Positions 13,189 through 14,066 of a stretch of 14,066 bases of DNA are shown one piece after another. How positions within the stretch are numbered: the stretch's first letter is position 1; each line of letters begins with the position of its first letter. The stretch spans positions 1 to 14,066 of the forward strand of contig DATKPK010000021.1 of NCBI GenBank assembly GCA_035524095.1, in the 5' to 3' direction. The stretch is from DATJUF01 sp035524095. Lineage in GTDB: Bacteria > Desulfobacterota > Binatia > Binatales > Binataceae. Position numbers and translations under genes: made by a program. The notes beneath the pieces are model-generated. The model searched no databases, was not told where the DNA came from, and saw only the letters and a program-made list of their open reading frames with translations.

Positions 13189-14066
13189 ATGGATTTCAAC
13201 TATAGCCCCGCCGATGAAGCCTTCCGCATGGAACTGCGCGGATGGCTCGAGGCGAATCGTCAATACTCAGTTCCAGCCCTCGGCCCTCTCGCCGACGAGC
13301 ATCAAAATAGCTGGGAGGCCACCCTCAAGTGGCACCACAAGCTTTATGAAGGCAACTGGCTCGGCATAACCTGGCCGCGCGAGTATGGCGGACGCGGCGG
13401 GACGTTCCTGCAGGAAGTCATTCGCGATCAGGAACTGGAACGCGCCGGAACGGGCGTCCCCTTCACTGGACCCGGCATCTGGCTGCTTGGCCCCACGCTG
13501 ATTCATTGGGGTACCGACGCGCAAAAGCGCCGCCATTTGAGACCGATTCTCGCTGGGGAAGAATTCTGGTGCCAAGGCTATTCCGAACCTAACGCCGGCT
13601 CCGACCTCGCCTCTCTACAAACCAGCGCTCTCGAGTGCGACGGCTGTTTCGTTCTCAACGGCTCTAAGATTTGGACTTCCCTCGCTCATCGCGCGCAATG
13701 GATTTTCGTGCTGGCCCGCACCGATCCTTCTGCCACCAAGCATCACGGGATTAGCTACTTGCTCTGCCCAATGGATACCGCCGGCGTCACCATAAGTCCT
13801 CTAGTCCAGATGACCGGTGCACGCCATTTCAATCAAGTCTTCTTCGACGACGTGCGCGTGCCTCTCGAAAACATCGTCGGCCAAAAGCATGAGGGCTGGA
13901 AAGTCGCGATGACCACCCTTATGTTCGAGCGTTCGGGTGGCGAAGAACGCATTATGGCTACTCGCGTGGGCGAACTGGGGCGCCTCGCGCAAAGCATTAC
14001 ACACAATGGTCGGCGCGCTTGGGATGATAGCGGCGTGCGCCAGAAAATTGCCCAGTTCGCCGCCGA
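13189..14066 (+). CDS. Acyl-CoA dehydrogenase, N-terminal 292 residues (cut by window end)
   Basis: The frame runs open from the ATG at 13189 to the window edge. It starts MDFNYSPADEAFRMELRGWL, and GNWLGITWPREYGGRGGT (55-72) is the N-terminal-domain landmark. The FAD/acyl-CoA motif is GYSEPNAGSD (130-139), with FVLNGSKIWTS soon after and MTGARHFNQVFFDDVRVP further on. The sequence is clearly different from the upstream enzyme, more like the FadE-type subunits of steroid- or branched-acyl-degrading systems. The catalytic base position is beyond the edge, so it is unknown whether this copy is active or a non-catalytic partner. The ribosome site is weak (GACGAG), which suits translation as a downstream operon gene. 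Confidence 0.93.
   Translation, partial: MDFNYSPADEAFRMELRGWLEANRQYSVPALGPLADEHQNSWEATLKWHHKLYEGNWLGITWPREYGGRGGTFLQEVIRDQELERAGTGVPFTGPGIWLLGPTLIHWGTDAQKRRHLRPILAGEEFWCQGYSEPNAGSDLASLQTSALECDGCFVLNGSKIWTSLAHRAQWIFVLARTDPSATKHHGISYLLCPMDTAGVTISPLVQMTGARHFNQVFFDDVRVPLENIVGQKHEGWKVAMTTLMFERSGGEERIMATRVGELGRLAQSITHNGRRAWDDSGVRQKIAQFAA

Overview
The window looks like a chromosomal segment of a Gram-negative, oxygen-using heterotroph. It encodes an outer-membrane beta-barrel, an FAD monooxygenase, two acyl-CoA dehydrogenases and an ECF sigma factor with a long C-terminal extension. The gene mix (DSHV-type amidohydrolase, Alvin-type ferredoxin beside Mrp, stacked acyl-CoA dehydrogenases, ECF42 with a DGPF protein) would suit an uncultured soil proteobacterium, Desulfobacterota or Binatota lineage. 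That placement is an inference from gene content; no marker gene is present.

Layout. 1-1551 (minus): a tight cluster read VOC protein, PPOX-fold flavin protein, amidohydrolase (cut by the window edge). 1552-1854: shared divergent promoter region. 1855-3048 (plus): FAD-dependent monooxygenase. 3221-3910 (plus): HAD hydrolase, convergent with 3942-5928 (minus), which reads secreted protein, Mrp Fe-S carrier ATPase, 2[4Fe-4S] ferredoxin. 5929-10122 is gene-poor: an outer-membrane barrel, a 69-residue excisionase-type HTH protein, a decayed gene, an orphan membrane protein and a coiled-coil/AT-hook/winged-helix protein, each separated by 300-560 bases without a gene. 10123-11813 (plus): an ECF42 promoter, a DGPF/YCII protein and the ECF42 sigma factor. 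11903-14066 (plus): a promoter and two consecutive acyl-CoA dehydrogenases, the second cut by the window edge.

How the parts may work together. The first cluster plus the divergent monooxygenase could be a small catabolic module (oxygenation, VOC chemistry, amidohydrolase-type hydrolysis or decarboxylation). Mrp and the ferredoxin form an Fe-S unit. The sigma factor probably drives its own DGPF gene.

The strongest unexplained signals are: an 84-base element just after the barrel gene that folds on paper into a three-way junction with 28 Watson-Crick pairs (7053-7136); the ECF42-like promoter (10123-10148); the AT-hook/winged-helix protein (9078-9626); and a frameshifted gene remnant (7711-8006). 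I did not find a complete new defence, mobile or biosynthetic system. I saw no tRNA, rRNA, CRISPR array or insertion sequence.
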